From the NCBI RefSeq assembly GCF_024448695.1, contig NZ_JAMOHY010000004.1, forward strand, positions 186,001-250,000: a DNA stretch of 64,000 nt. Reading direction: 5' to 3'. This document shows positions 10,533 through 18,841 of this stretch, one piece after another; within the stretch, counting starts at the first letter, position 1; the number at the start of each line of letters is the position of its first letter. Below the pieces are notes generated by a model that was not told the origin of the DNA, did not search any database, and was given only the letters and a program-made list of their open reading frames with translations. This DNA comes from Stutzerimonas stutzeri. Its GTDB lineage: Bacteria > Pseudomonadota > Gammaproteobacteria > Pseudomonadales > Pseudomonadaceae. The position numbers and the translations under genes are program-made.

Positions 10533-10886
10533 TCAATCTTCTACGTGCCAGTGGCCGTCGCTGTTCTGCTCGCAAGCCGGCTGCAGAAAGCGGGCGTCGC
10601 TGGCCACGCCGTAATAATGAATATCCTGGCGGTAACTCAGGTTGGAGGCCTGGGAGTTGCGACAAATGCCGAAGGCGCCGGTAGGGCACTGCTCGACAAA
10701 CTCGACCTCGACTTGCTGCCCGGCCAGCTGGGGCTGGCAGTAACCGCTGCGGAACAGCTCAGTAGGGATGCTTTTGTTTTCCTGACAGACTTTGACTTCC
10801 ACACCGGCCCCGCTGCTGGTCACAATGCAGGCCTCGGCCAGGGCCTGTCCGGTTGCCAGTAGCATGCAAAGCGCCAACAGTCGCAT
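10533..10886 (-). CDS. Exported Cys-rich hypothetical protein
   Basis: 117-residue protein with a signal peptide (MRLLALCMLLATGQALA). The mature chain has six cysteines (ACIV, VCQEN, GYCQP, EQCPTG, GICRN, PACEQ), which suggests a disulfide-bonded periplasmic protein. I do not recognise a family with known function. It faces the DUF3617 gene tail to tail across the parS-like palindrome and is divergent from the downstream COG0523 GTPase gene. Confidence 0.75.
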   Translation of the reverse strand: MRLLALCMLLATGQALAEACIVTSSGAGVEVKVCQENKSIPTELFRSGYCQPQLAGQQVEVEFVEQCPTGAFGICRNSQASNLSYRQDIHYYGVASDARFLQPACEQNSDGHWHVED

Positions 10887-10972
10887 CGATCACCCCCTTG
10901 AAAGAGGGTAAATCTAGCATGCCGGGCCACCCTGACAGCATCCACGCTTCACGCCTTTAACCACAGGCTCAC

Positions 10973-11941
10973 ATGCTCGAACAGATCCCCACCCACCTGA
11001 TTGCCGGCCCACTGGGTGCCGGCAAGACCAGCCTGATTCGGGCGCTACTGGCTCAGAAACCTACACATGAGCGCTGGGCCGTGCTGATCAACGAATTCGG
11101 CCAGATCGGCCTGGATGCTGCGCTGCTGCACCGCGACGACAGTGGCATCGGCTTTGCCGAAGTCGCTGGTGGCTGTCTGTGCTGCGTCAACGGCGTGCCC
11201 TTCCAGATCGGCTTGAACCGGCTGCTGCGCAAGGTCAAACCAGATCGCCTGCTGATCGAACCGTCCGGGCTTGGCCATCCGCTGCAATTGCTGCAGCAGC
11301 TGCGTCAGGCGCCCTGGGATCGGGTACTGGCGCTACAACCGGCGGTGATGGTGCTGGATGCCGAAGCACTTGCACGAAACGACGCCCTCGCCCCCAGCCA
11401 ACAGGAAATGGCCGCTCAGGCTGGCCTGCTGGTGTTGAACAAGAGCGAGCAACTGGGTAACGAGGCTCGCGAGAAGCTGCAGAAAAGACTGCCGGAACGG
11501 CCGGTTTTCTGGACGTCCCAGGGGCAACTCGATCTGGCGCGACTGCCAGGCATCGAGCGCGGCGCCAAGAAGGCGGCAGCGGACAATCTGCCCGCGCCCG
11601 GTGCAGCACCACTGCCCGGCGTCTGGCTCGATCCGACAAAGCCGGTAGTGCTCAGCCATGCCGCGACCGAAGGCTGGAGCATCGGCTGGCGGTGGCATCC
11701 AAGCCAGGTATTCGCCATCCCGCGCGTCAGCGAATGGCTCGCGACGCAACCCTGGCTGCGCGCCAAACTGGTGTTGCACGGGGAGCACGGCTGGGTGTCT
11801 GCGAATGCGCTGGCAGGCGGACCGCTGGACTTCAAGTCCAGCGAATGGCGGCGCGATTCACGCCTTGAGCTGATTTTCGCTGATGCGCAGTCGGAAGCAG
11901 CACTCAACCTCGGCCTGCGCCATTGCCTGGCTGGTCGTTGA
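10973..11941 (+). CDS. COG0523 (CobW/G3E-type) GTPase
   Basis: 322-residue G3E-family P-loop GTPase. Seen: Walker A AGPLGAGKTSLI near residues 11-22, INEFGQIGLD (residues ~40-49), the metal-binding CxCC motif GGCLCCVNG near 66-74, base-recognition NKSE, and a short C-terminal CobW_C-like domain. COG0523 GTPases act as metal chaperones or metallocentre insertases (zinc, cobalt, nitrile hydratase metals). The P-loop has Pro where most members have Phe. No zinc-starvation partner genes are adjacent, so the metal and client are unknown. Start ATG 10973; the preceding gene is divergent. Confidence 0.85.
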   Translation: MLEQIPTHLIAGPLGAGKTSLIRALLAQKPTHERWAVLINEFGQIGLDAALLHRDDSGIGFAEVAGGCLCCVNGVPFQIGLNRLLRKVKPDRLLIEPSGLGHPLQLLQQLRQAPWDRVLALQPAVMVLDAEALARNDALAPSQQEMAAQAGLLVLNKSEQLGNEAREKLQKRLPERPVFWTSQGQLDLARLPGIERGAKKAAADNLPAPGAAPLPGVWLDPTKPVVLSHAATEGWSIGWRWHPSQVFAIPRVSEWLATQPWLRAKLVLHGEHGWVSANALAGGPLDFKSSEWRRDSRLELIFADAQSEAALNLGLRHCLAGR

Positions 11942-11961
11942 AGCACCAAACAGGACCTTAC

Positions 11962-12339
11962 TCAGTCGCTGCGATTGCGCCAGTCATCCATCTGGATCAC
12001 CCGCCCCTGCTCTGCCGCCTGCGCCGGAAACGGATGAGCATCCATTTCGACCGGACCCACGCGCATGCCGAACATGCAGATACTGCCCTGATGCCGCTGC
12101 TCTCCGGTCACGGTGAATTCGAAACCATACACACGGGCAAAGCGGCGATGCCCCCGCGCATCACGCACCCAGCCCAGACGGCGGAATGCAACGTTGCCAT
12201 CGAGCAGTTCGATATCCAGCTTCTGACAGTGGCGCTGCACCGCCAGCAACGCGCGCTCGCGTATGCCATGGGCATGCCAGAACCAGGCGGCAACCGCAGC
12301 GAAAAATAGAAAGACGGTGAAATTGCCCAGAGTCAGCAT
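11962..12339 (-). CDS. DUF3301 domain protein
   Basis: 125-residue protein with a single N-terminal membrane segment (LGNFTVFLFFAAVAAWFW) followed by the DUF3301 pattern HGIRERALLAVQRHCQKLDIELLDGNVAFRRLGWVRDARGHRRFARVYGFEFTVTGEQRHQGSI. It is probably membrane-anchored; function unknown. It ends 20 bp from the convergent end of the COG0523 GTPase gene. Confidence 0.85.
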   Translation of the reverse strand: MLTLGNFTVFLFFAAVAAWFWHAHGIRERALLAVQRHCQKLDIELLDGNVAFRRLGWVRDARGHRRFARVYGFEFTVTGEQRHQGSICMFGMRVGPVEMDAHPFPAQAAEQGRVIQMDDWRNRSD

Positions 12340-12489
12340 GCAAGAAATCCATCGAAAATGGCGCCCAGCTTAACAGCCACGCAAGCAGACAGATTAAACC
12401 CATTCCCATCACTTTCACCCCAGCGAGAACGGGGCGAAATACCTGCTTCGCTCTTGTCTTGAGGCCCGCGACGCATCGGGCGGCGCTCT

Positions 12490-13416
12490 TTAGATGAGCC
12501 GAGCGGGCCATGAGCCGCTCTCGACCATTTCATGCACCACTTCGATCAGAAGCTTATGGACGGCACGCACCGCGCGTGAACGCACCCCCTTGCGGGCGGC
12601 GGCAATATGCACGCTCCAGCTCACGCGCGGGTCAGTGATAGGCGTTGCTACCACTCTTCCTTCCTCGATCTCACGACCCAGGCAGACAAGCGGGAGGACC
12701 GTACAGAAATCGGCATTCACCAATTCGACGATGCTGCTCAGTGAGTCGATTTCAAACTTCACGTCCAGCTTGACTTCCCGCTTGGCCGCCAATTCGTACA
12801 ACAGCCTCGTCAACACATTCGGATAACACGGAAGGACCAGCGGAAGCTCTTCGAGCATTGAGAACGGCACGACCTTTCTGTTTTTTACGATGCCTTTGTT
12901 CTTGGAAATGAGATACAGCTCTTCCGTGAGCATCGGCATGAGGTCGGCATCATCCAGTTCCAGAAGCTTCGGCTCGTAAAGAATCGACAGGTCAAGGCTT
13001 CCGCGCTGCAGGGACTGGCTCAAGCTCCCACTCATGGCCTCGACCACGTGCAAAGTGATGCCCGGATAGTACTCATGCACCTTGGCCACGAGCGGTGCGG
13101 TCAGGGCACGCGCTGCGGTAGTGGTCACGCCCAACCTTACTTCTCCGCTCGGATTACGAGTCAGATCCTGTACCAGCAGCGGGGTTCTGTCGATTTCAGT
13201 GAGTATGGTGCCGAAATGGCTCAACAGCATCGTCCCCAGATCATTAGGCGCAATGCCCCGAGAATGGCGAGTCACGAGTTCGACGCCCAACTCATCTTCC
13301 AGGGCCCGTAGCTGTTGACTCAAAGCCGGCTGGGCGATCCCCAGTTCTTCGGCGGCTTTCGAAAGGCTTCCGCACTCGGCAATCCGCACGAAATAACGCA
13401 ACTGCTTGAGATTCAT
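12490..13416 (-). CDS. LysR-family transcriptional regulator (Nac/Cbl-like)
   Basis: 308-residue LysR-type regulator: N-terminal winged helix-turn-helix (LRYFVRIAECGSLSKAAEELGIAQPALSQQLRALEDELG, residues ~5-43) and a periplasmic-binding-like effector domain. The overall look is closest to the Nac-like subgroup (nitrogen or aromatic catabolism regulators). It is divergent from the TRAP transporter cassette across a 483-bp AT-rich gap and is the obvious candidate regulator of that cassette (inference). A possible operator dyad lies at 13442-13467, just upstream of its start. The effector is unknown. Confidence 0.88.
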   Translation of the reverse strand: MNLKQLRYFVRIAECGSLSKAAEELGIAQPALSQQLRALEDELGVELVTRHSRGIAPNDLGTMLLSHFGTILTEIDRTPLLVQDLTRNPSGEVRLGVTTTAARALTAPLVAKVHEYYPGITLHVVEAMSGSLSQSLQRGSLDLSILYEPKLLELDDADLMPMLTEELYLISKNKGIVKNRKVVPFSMLEELPLVLPCYPNVLTRLLYELAAKREVKLDVKFEIDSLSSIVELVNADFCTVLPLVCLGREIEEGRVVATPITDPRVSWSVHIAAARKGVRSRAVRAVHKLLIEVVHEMVESGSWPARLI

Positions 13417-13899
13417 TGATTACTCGCCATTGGTTATAAAAATCCTTTAGGCAGTACCTATAAGGATAAGAAGATAGCGCCTCTCCCTAAATCCAGCCCT
13501 GTTAAAAACACATAATCCCCCTACAAAAGAGAAAAAGCGCCAGGAACTGCTTTAAAAATACCGAAAAATACCGCGAATAAAAGCCCTTAAATGGTGCATC
13601 TGAAATCTTTTTGCACCAACATAAATCCATAAGAATAAATGATAGCTGCTAGGCAAAAACAGTATTTGTCTTATGTGATTTTTAGTCGTTCACTGATACC
13701 GAGCCATATGACACGCAGTAAAAGAACAGAAGACGAGTTACACCTGACAGATCAAAACAACATCAAGAGTGCGCACCCTAAAGAGGCTGGAGTTCTTGTT
13801 TGCAGGTTCTACGACTATGCAGGAGAGCAACCGCCAAGGCCGGAACCACCCAATAAACGAAGCTAGCGCTTACTCACGCTAATCGCATCGAGGACAGAT
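13417..13899. other. AT-rich divergent intergenic region (LysR / TRAP cassette)
   Basis: 483 bp, visibly richer in A+T than its surroundings. A 75-codon frame at 13639-13866 shows no recognisable protein feature and I do not call it. The region should hold the promoters of the LysR gene and of the TRAP operon. The DctP start at 13900 has GAGGACAG upstream. Confidence 0.5.
13442..13467. promoter_or_regulatory. Possible LysR operator dyad
   Basis: Inverted repeat ATCCTT-N14-AAGGAT centred about 38 bp upstream of the LysR start codon. LysR regulators usually bind such interrupted dyads near their own promoter. Only 6-bp arms, so tentative. Confidence 0.35.
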
Positions 13900-14970
13900 A
13901 TGAAATATATAAAAAAAACAGGTTTTCATTTCTTGCTATCCGTTGGTCTCATCAGCGCAGCAACAAGCGCCCAAGCAGACCAGATCAACCTTCGAGTAGG
14001 TTCCGGCCACCCGGTTGGCTTATTGTCCTATATGGAAACGGCACACCACTTTTTCGTGCCAGAGCTCAAGAAAAGAATCGAAGCCAATACGGACCACGGC
14101 ATCCGGGTTATGGAGCTTCATGCGGGCCAGATCGCCAAGGTAACCGAGGTTCTTGAAGCGACACGGGACGGATTGCTGGACATCGGTTTCACAAGCATGA
14201 TTTTCGAGCCTTCGGAACTGCTCGCGCAGAACTTCCCCCTGTTCCTGCCTTTCGGCTCTCCCGACGCCAAAATGGCGAGCGAAGCCGTACGCGCCACGTA
14301 TGCAGCTCACCCCGAACTGGCCGAGACCTTCGAGAAGAAGCACAACCAGAAGCTGCTCGCCGTCAGTTGCCTGTCAAACTATGGCCTGGGTACCACCTTT
14401 GCCTGGGAGAACTTTTCTGATCTCCAAGGACACAAGATTGCAGGCGCCGGGGTAAACCTGGACTGGATCAAGGGTGCAACTCCTGTCGCGTCCAATCTGA
14501 ACGAAGCCTACCAGTCAATGCAGACTGGCGTGTATCAGGGCTACATCAGTACTTCAACCTGGTGGACGACGTTCAAACTCAACGAAATTGCAAAGCACTA
14601 TACCAAGATTGACTTCGGCGCGATGCCGGTCAATAGCGTTACGGTCAACCTGAAAACCTGGAACAAACTGCCTGCCGACGTTCAGCAGATACTTAAAGAA
14701 GTAGCCAGGGATTACGAAGACGCTACTGCTGAAGTCTGCGCCGCCAATGACCGTAACGGTCTGCAGAAAGCCAGGGAACTGGGTGTCAACGTGAAAGAGA
14801 TCAGCCCTGAAGCGCGCCAAACCTGGGCCGAAGCCTTGAAAGACTTCCCCAACCGCATGGCCCAGGAAGTGAACAAGCAGGGGATGCCTGGCACCGCCAT
14901 CATGAAGACCTATATCAGTGAACTCGAGAAGCGTGGCTACGAATTCCCGTATGCCTATGAAATCGACTGA
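13900..14970 (+). CDS. TRAP transporter substrate-binding protein (DctP type)
   Basis: 356-residue periplasmic solute-binding protein of a tripartite ATP-independent (TRAP) transporter. Seen: signal peptide MKYIKKTGFHFLLSVGLISAATSAQA, then the DctP-type fold with NLRVGSGHP, VTEVLEATRDGLLDIGFTSMIFEP, the long-helix region and a C-terminal GTAIMKTYISELEKRGYEFPY. The ligand cannot be read directly. TRAP systems usually import organic acids through the binding-site Arg, and the downstream hydrolases suggest an amide or cyclic amide-type compound (inference). First gene of a same-strand cassette running to 20242. Confidence 0.92.
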   Translation: MKYIKKTGFHFLLSVGLISAATSAQADQINLRVGSGHPVGLLSYMETAHHFFVPELKKRIEANTDHGIRVMELHAGQIAKVTEVLEATRDGLLDIGFTSMIFEPSELLAQNFPLFLPFGSPDAKMASEAVRATYAAHPELAETFEKKHNQKLLAVSCLSNYGLGTTFAWENFSDLQGHKIAGAGVNLDWIKGATPVASNLNEAYQSMQTGVYQGYISTSTWWTTFKLNEIAKHYTKIDFGAMPVNSVTVNLKTWNKLPADVQQILKEVARDYEDATAEVCAANDRNGLQKARELGVNVKEISPEARQTWAEALKDFPNRMAQEVNKQGMPGTAIMKTYISELEKRGYEFPYAYEID

Positions 14971-15054
14971 TATCTGTGGCCAAGCCGAAAGGCTCGGCCG
15001 TACTGTTCATGAGTTGATCTGAAATAAGCGACCTACCGCAAGCGAGGGCGTTTC

Positions 15055-15630
15055 ATGTTAGCGCACAAGAGTTCCACCACAGGCTGGGTCGGAATACTGG
15101 ATTCTACGCTCCGAATAATCAGTAAGACACTAATGGTAATAGCCGCAACGCTATTGATATTAGTGGCATTGCTGATTGCCGCAGATGTTTTCGGACGCGG
15201 CCTATTCAACATGCCAATTATCGGCGTCGCAGAAGTAGTCATTAACGGCCTGGTCATCATCGCCTTTCTTCAGTTGCCCTATACAGTCCGGATTGGCGGC
15301 ATGCTGCGTACAGAGCTGATGGATATGTTAGCGCCACCGTCAGTCAAGCGCTTCCTATGGTTGGCTGGTTACCTGCTGGGGGCGTTTCTGTTTGCAATTC
15401 TTGCAATAGCCGAATGGGAAAACATGGTCAATGCCTTTATCAATGGCGAGTTTGAAGGGCATGTAACCTTTGCGGTACCTGTATTTCCAAGTCGGCTGGC
15501 TATCGTGGCAGGTTCTATTCTCGCCACCATGACTTATCTGGTAATGGCTATTCCCGCAGCAGTTGCCCTTTTCACTGGAAATGAAGAGCCGCTCAACATG
15601 TTAAAGGGGCAGGAGGTTGAACATGGGTAG
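15055..15630 (+). CDS. TRAP transporter small permease (DctQ type)
   Basis: 191-residue inner-membrane protein with four hydrophobic segments (about 23-45, 60-82, 98-120 and 138-165), the topology of DctQ small TRAP permeases. The family-like stretch AADVFGRGLFNMPIIGVAEVVINGLVIIAFLQLPYTVRIGGMLRTEL is present. Start ATG 15055 with GAGGG upstream. Its end overlaps the large permease start by 8 bp. Confidence 0.9.
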   Translation: MLAHKSSTTGWVGILDSTLRIISKTLMVIAATLLILVALLIAADVFGRGLFNMPIIGVAEVVINGLVIIAFLQLPYTVRIGGMLRTELMDMLAPPSVKRFLWLAGYLLGAFLFAILAIAEWENMVNAFINGEFEGHVTFAVPVFPSRLAIVAGSILATMTYLVMAIPAAVALFTGNEEPLNMLKGQEVEHG

Positions 15631-16936
15631 TCCAGAGTTTGCCGCAATCATCATTGCGGTTCTGATAATGAGCATTCTTCTTGGAGTACCGGTGGTTATT
15701 TCGCTCGGACTGACAAGTTTCTTTGGCCTCGCCTATCTGATGGGCACCTTCGATATTGCCAGCTCATTGCTCGCCAGCAGTGCTTTCGGAGCTATTCGGG
15801 CTTATGAATTCGCGACGATTCCCCTGTTTGTGCTACTGGGCGAGATACTGGCCAGGTCGGGAGCCGCAACCGATCTGTTCCAACTGATCAACCAGTCGTT
15901 CAAGCGCCTGCCGGGTCGCCTGGCGCTCGCGACCGTCGGAGGCAACGCGGCCTTTGGTGCGGTCACCGGGGTCTCCATCGCATCGGCTGCCGCCTTTTCC
16001 CGCATCGCCTATCCGGAGATGGCACGCGCCAAATACGACAAAGGCATTGCGCTGGGATGCATTGCCGGCAGCGCATCCCTCGGCATGCTGTTACCGCCCA
16101 GCGTACTGTTGATCATCTGGGGCGTCATGGCCGAACAATCCATCGGCAAGCTCTTTATTGCAGGCGTGGTTCCCGGCGTGCTGCTGGCATCACTGTTCTT
16201 CCTGTTTCTGCTGGTTTTCGCCCTGCTGCGTCCGCACCTTTTCGGTGCTGACCACGAGCATGACGCCGTCGTGGAAAAAGCCGATGCTCGCGCCAAGATC
16301 GGTGCCACGGGCGTGATCCTGATGATCATGATGATCTTCGGCGGCATCTGGTTCGGCCTCTTCACGCCAACCGAGGCAGCCGGCATCGGCGTGCTTGGTG
16401 CCGTAGTGGTCGGGCTCGCCAAGGGCATGGGATGGCGCGACTTTTCCGCATCGATCCTCAACACCGGACGCATCTCCGCACCCTTGCTTTTCCTGCTGAT
16501 CACCGCGCAGATGTATTCACGCCTGCTGTCCATGGGCGGCATCGGCGACATGATCGGCGACCTGTTCCTGGGCGTTGGCGGCCTTTATCTGACCCTGGCC
16601 ATCATGGTCGGAATCTGGCTGGTGCTGGGCATGTTTCTCGACAGCACCTCCATCATCCTGCTGACGGTACCGATCTTCGCGCCGATCGCCACGGCGTTGG
16701 GTTTCGAGCCACTGGCGTTCGCAATTCTCGGCATCCTGGCCATCGAGGCAGGCCTACTCACCCCCCCACTCGGGCTATGTGTGTACACGGTCAAGGGATG
16801 CATATCAGACCCCGACGCCACGCTGGGGCTCATTTTCCGGGGCTCGATCCCCTACTGGATCATCCTGCTTCTAGTCGTCCTCTTGGTAGCTCTGTTTCCC
16901 GGGATCGCCAGCTGGCTTCCCACGAAAATGATGTAG
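15623..16936 (+). CDS. TRAP transporter large permease (DctM type)
   Basis: 437-residue integral membrane subunit that, with the small permease, forms the sodium-driven TRAP transport channel. Seen: about twelve hydrophobic helices and DctM-family motifs IPLFVLLGEILARSG, GGNAAFGAVTGVSIASAAAFSRIAYPEM, GSASLGMLLPPSVLLIIWG and LLTPPLGLCVYTVKGC. I use the ATG at 15623 because AGGAGG sits six bases before it, in preference to the in-frame TTG at 15617. It overlaps the small permease gene. Confidence 0.93.
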   Translation: MGSPEFAAIIIAVLIMSILLGVPVVISLGLTSFFGLAYLMGTFDIASSLLASSAFGAIRAYEFATIPLFVLLGEILARSGAATDLFQLINQSFKRLPGRLALATVGGNAAFGAVTGVSIASAAAFSRIAYPEMARAKYDKGIALGCIAGSASLGMLLPPSVLLIIWGVMAEQSIGKLFIAGVVPGVLLASLFFLFLLVFALLRPHLFGADHEHDAVVEKADARAKIGATGVILMIMMIFGGIWFGLFTPTEAAGIGVLGAVVVGLAKGMGWRDFSASILNTGRISAPLLFLLITAQMYSRLLSMGGIGDMIGDLFLGVGGLYLTLAIMVGIWLVLGMFLDSTSIILLTVPIFAPIATALGFEPLAFAILGILAIEAGLLTPPLGLCVYTVKGCISDPDATLGLIFRGSIPYWIILLLVVLLVALFPGIASWLPTKMM

Positions 16937-16987
16937 TCGCAATCGCGCCTACGTTATTCCACTGCGTCTAACAAAAGGAAAAACGCA

Positions 16988-17680
16988 ATGCCCATCATCG
17001 ACCTTACGTTGAAGATCGAAGACAACATGCCGGCGCACAAGCTGTTCCAGCGTCCGGTCATCACGGCTCACTTCACCCACGAAACCTCGAAGAAGTTCAA
17101 TCTCGGCGTGCCTGGCGACCAGATGACCTTCGCCACCACGCACCTGTCGATGCTCGACCATATCGCCACCCACGTGGACGCTTTTTACCATGTGGGCCCT
17201 AACGGACTGACCATCGATAACATGCCCCTGGATATGTTCATGGGCAAGGCGGTCTGCCTGGATCTTCGCCATATCCCGGACCTGGGCGACATCGATGTCG
17301 CGGACCTGGAAGAAGCCGAGGCAATGGCTGGCGTGAAAATCGACGGTCATATCGTGTTGATGTGTACCGGCCTGCATAAGAAATACTACCCGGACGTCAA
17401 GGTCGTCTGGTCCAACCCTGGCCTGACCGAGGCCGCCACCCACTGGCTCGCCGACCGTAATTCCAAGCTGCATGGCGTCGAAGGCCCTTCCACCGATAAA
17501 CCCTCGCACAACGAGTTCCCCAGCCACCGCGTATGCCGTGACCGCGGCATCACCCACTACGAGTGGCTGGTCAACCTGGAGGAGCTTGTCGGCAAGGGCG
17601 AATTCATGTTCTACGGCCCACCCCTGAAGATCGACAACGGCAGCGGCTCGCCGGTGCGCGCCTGGGCTGAAGTGCAGTAA
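16988..17680 (+). CDS. Cyclase-family metal-dependent hydrolase
   Basis: 230-residue member of the cyclase family (kynurenine formamidase KynB, isatin hydrolase and relatives), metal-dependent enzymes that hydrolyse amide or lactam bonds. Seen: the metal-binding motif HIATHVDAFYH (near residues 59-69), start IDLTLKIEDNMPAHKLFQRP, and the usual end of the family (GPPLKIDNGSGSPVRAWAEV). It follows the TRAP permease by 51 bp and precedes a CobW-type GTPase by 51 bp. The substrate is unknown; a formyl amide or cyclic amide brought in by the TRAP system is a reasonable guess. Shine-Dalgarno AAAGGAAAA upstream. Confidence 0.88.
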   Translation: MPIIDLTLKIEDNMPAHKLFQRPVITAHFTHETSKKFNLGVPGDQMTFATTHLSMLDHIATHVDAFYHVGPNGLTIDNMPLDMFMGKAVCLDLRHIPDLGDIDVADLEEAEAMAGVKIDGHIVLMCTGLHKKYYPDVKVVWSNPGLTEAATHWLADRNSKLHGVEGPSTDKPSHNEFPSHRVCRDRGITHYEWLVNLEELVGKGEFMFYGPPLKIDNGSGSPVRAWAEVQ

Positions 17681-17731
17681 TCGACTCTGGCTGCGGCGCG
17701 CGCCGCAGCCTTCTCCTGCGGAGGAACCCCT

Positions 17732-18829
17732 GTGGACCAACGAATCCCCATCACCGTGCTCAGCGGCTTCTTGGGAGCAGGCAAGACCACCTGCCTCAAC
17801 CGCGTGCTCACCGATCCCGAAGCGGGACGCATCGCAGTCATCGTCAATGAGTTCGGCGAAATCGGCATCGACGGCGACCTGGTTTCATCGGCTTCCGAAG
17901 ACATGCTGGAACTCAAGAACGGCTGCATCTGTTGCGCAAGCAAGGACGACCTGGTCAAAACCATCTATGAGCTGTTCATGCGCAAGGTCGGTGCCCTCGA
18001 GCCCAAGATCGAGTTCGACAAGTTGCTGATCGAAACCACCGGAATCGCCGACCCCACGCCACTGGCACAGATTTTCTACACGGACATGCAGCTCAACCTG
18101 AGTTATCGCCTGGACGCTATCGTCACCATGGTCGATCTCAAGCATGTCGTTCAACAGCTGCAAGCCTCGGATGAGGCGCGCAAGCAAATCGCAATGGCCG
18201 ACAAGATCATTCTCAACAAGCGCGACCTGGTGGATGACGAAACCTACGAAGCAGCCCTGGCCGCTGTAAGGCGCCTGAACCCCAGCTGTCCTGTGGAGAC
18301 CACAACCTACGCTGAACTGTCCGCCTCCAAGGTCATGGATCTCAGTCTGTTCGACCCGAACACCAAGGAAAGCGCCGTCGCCACCTGGATCGGCGAGACC
18401 GTACCGGCACACCATGAGCATGATCATGCCGCGTGTGGGCAGGACTGCAGTCATGCGCATCATGGCCATACCCCTGATCAAGCCAGCCAGCACGCAGATA
18501 TCGTTTCCGTATCGTTCCGCGAAGAGGCGCCGCTGGATTACGCAGAGCTGATGCTGGCGCTTTCCGAGTTCACCGAGGAATACGGCGATAACCTCTTCCG
18601 TATCAAGGGCCTGATCCAGTTCAGCAACGATCCACGACCCGTCATTCTTCAAGGTGTACAGCAGGTCTACAGCCCGCTGACCTACGCCGAATCCTGGCCT
18701 GGAGACGTAGCGGACTCGCGACTGGTTCTGATCGGCAAGAACCTGCAGCGCAACGCGATCCTGCAACGCCTTTCCCTGTGCAAAGCACAGGCAAGCGCGA
18801 CGCTGGATCGCGCCCTGGGCGCCATCTGA
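17732..18829 (+). CDS. CobW/COG0523 GTPase with His-rich loop
   Basis: 365-residue G3E-family GTPase. Seen: Walker A GFLGAGKTTCLN near residues 12-23, VNEFGEIGIDGDLV, the CxCC motif NGCICCASKDDL, base motif NKRD, a His/Cys-rich metal-binding insert (HHEHDHAACGQDCSHAHHGH, about residues 228-247) and a CobW_C domain. It begins with GTG at 17732 after GGAGGAA. It sits between two hydrolase genes, one of them (the cyclase) metal-dependent, so it may insert or supply that metal (inference). Similar GTPases activate nitrile hydratase and related metalloenzymes. Confidence 0.88.
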   Translation: MDQRIPITVLSGFLGAGKTTCLNRVLTDPEAGRIAVIVNEFGEIGIDGDLVSSASEDMLELKNGCICCASKDDLVKTIYELFMRKVGALEPKIEFDKLLIETTGIADPTPLAQIFYTDMQLNLSYRLDAIVTMVDLKHVVQQLQASDEARKQIAMADKIILNKRDLVDDETYEAALAAVRRLNPSCPVETTTYAELSASKVMDLSLFDPNTKESAVATWIGETVPAHHEHDHAACGQDCSHAHHGHTPDQASQHADIVSVSFREEAPLDYAELMLALSEFTEEYGDNLFRIKGLIQFSNDPRPVILQGVQQVYSPLTYAESWPGDVADSRLVLIGKNLQRNAILQRLSLCKAQASATLDRALGAI

Positions 18830-18841
18830 GAAGGACATGTC

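Noticed and set aside
13639-13866. 75-codon frame in the LysR-TRAP gap
   Set aside because: No Shine-Dalgarno, no recognisable motif, in an AT-rich regulatory gap.
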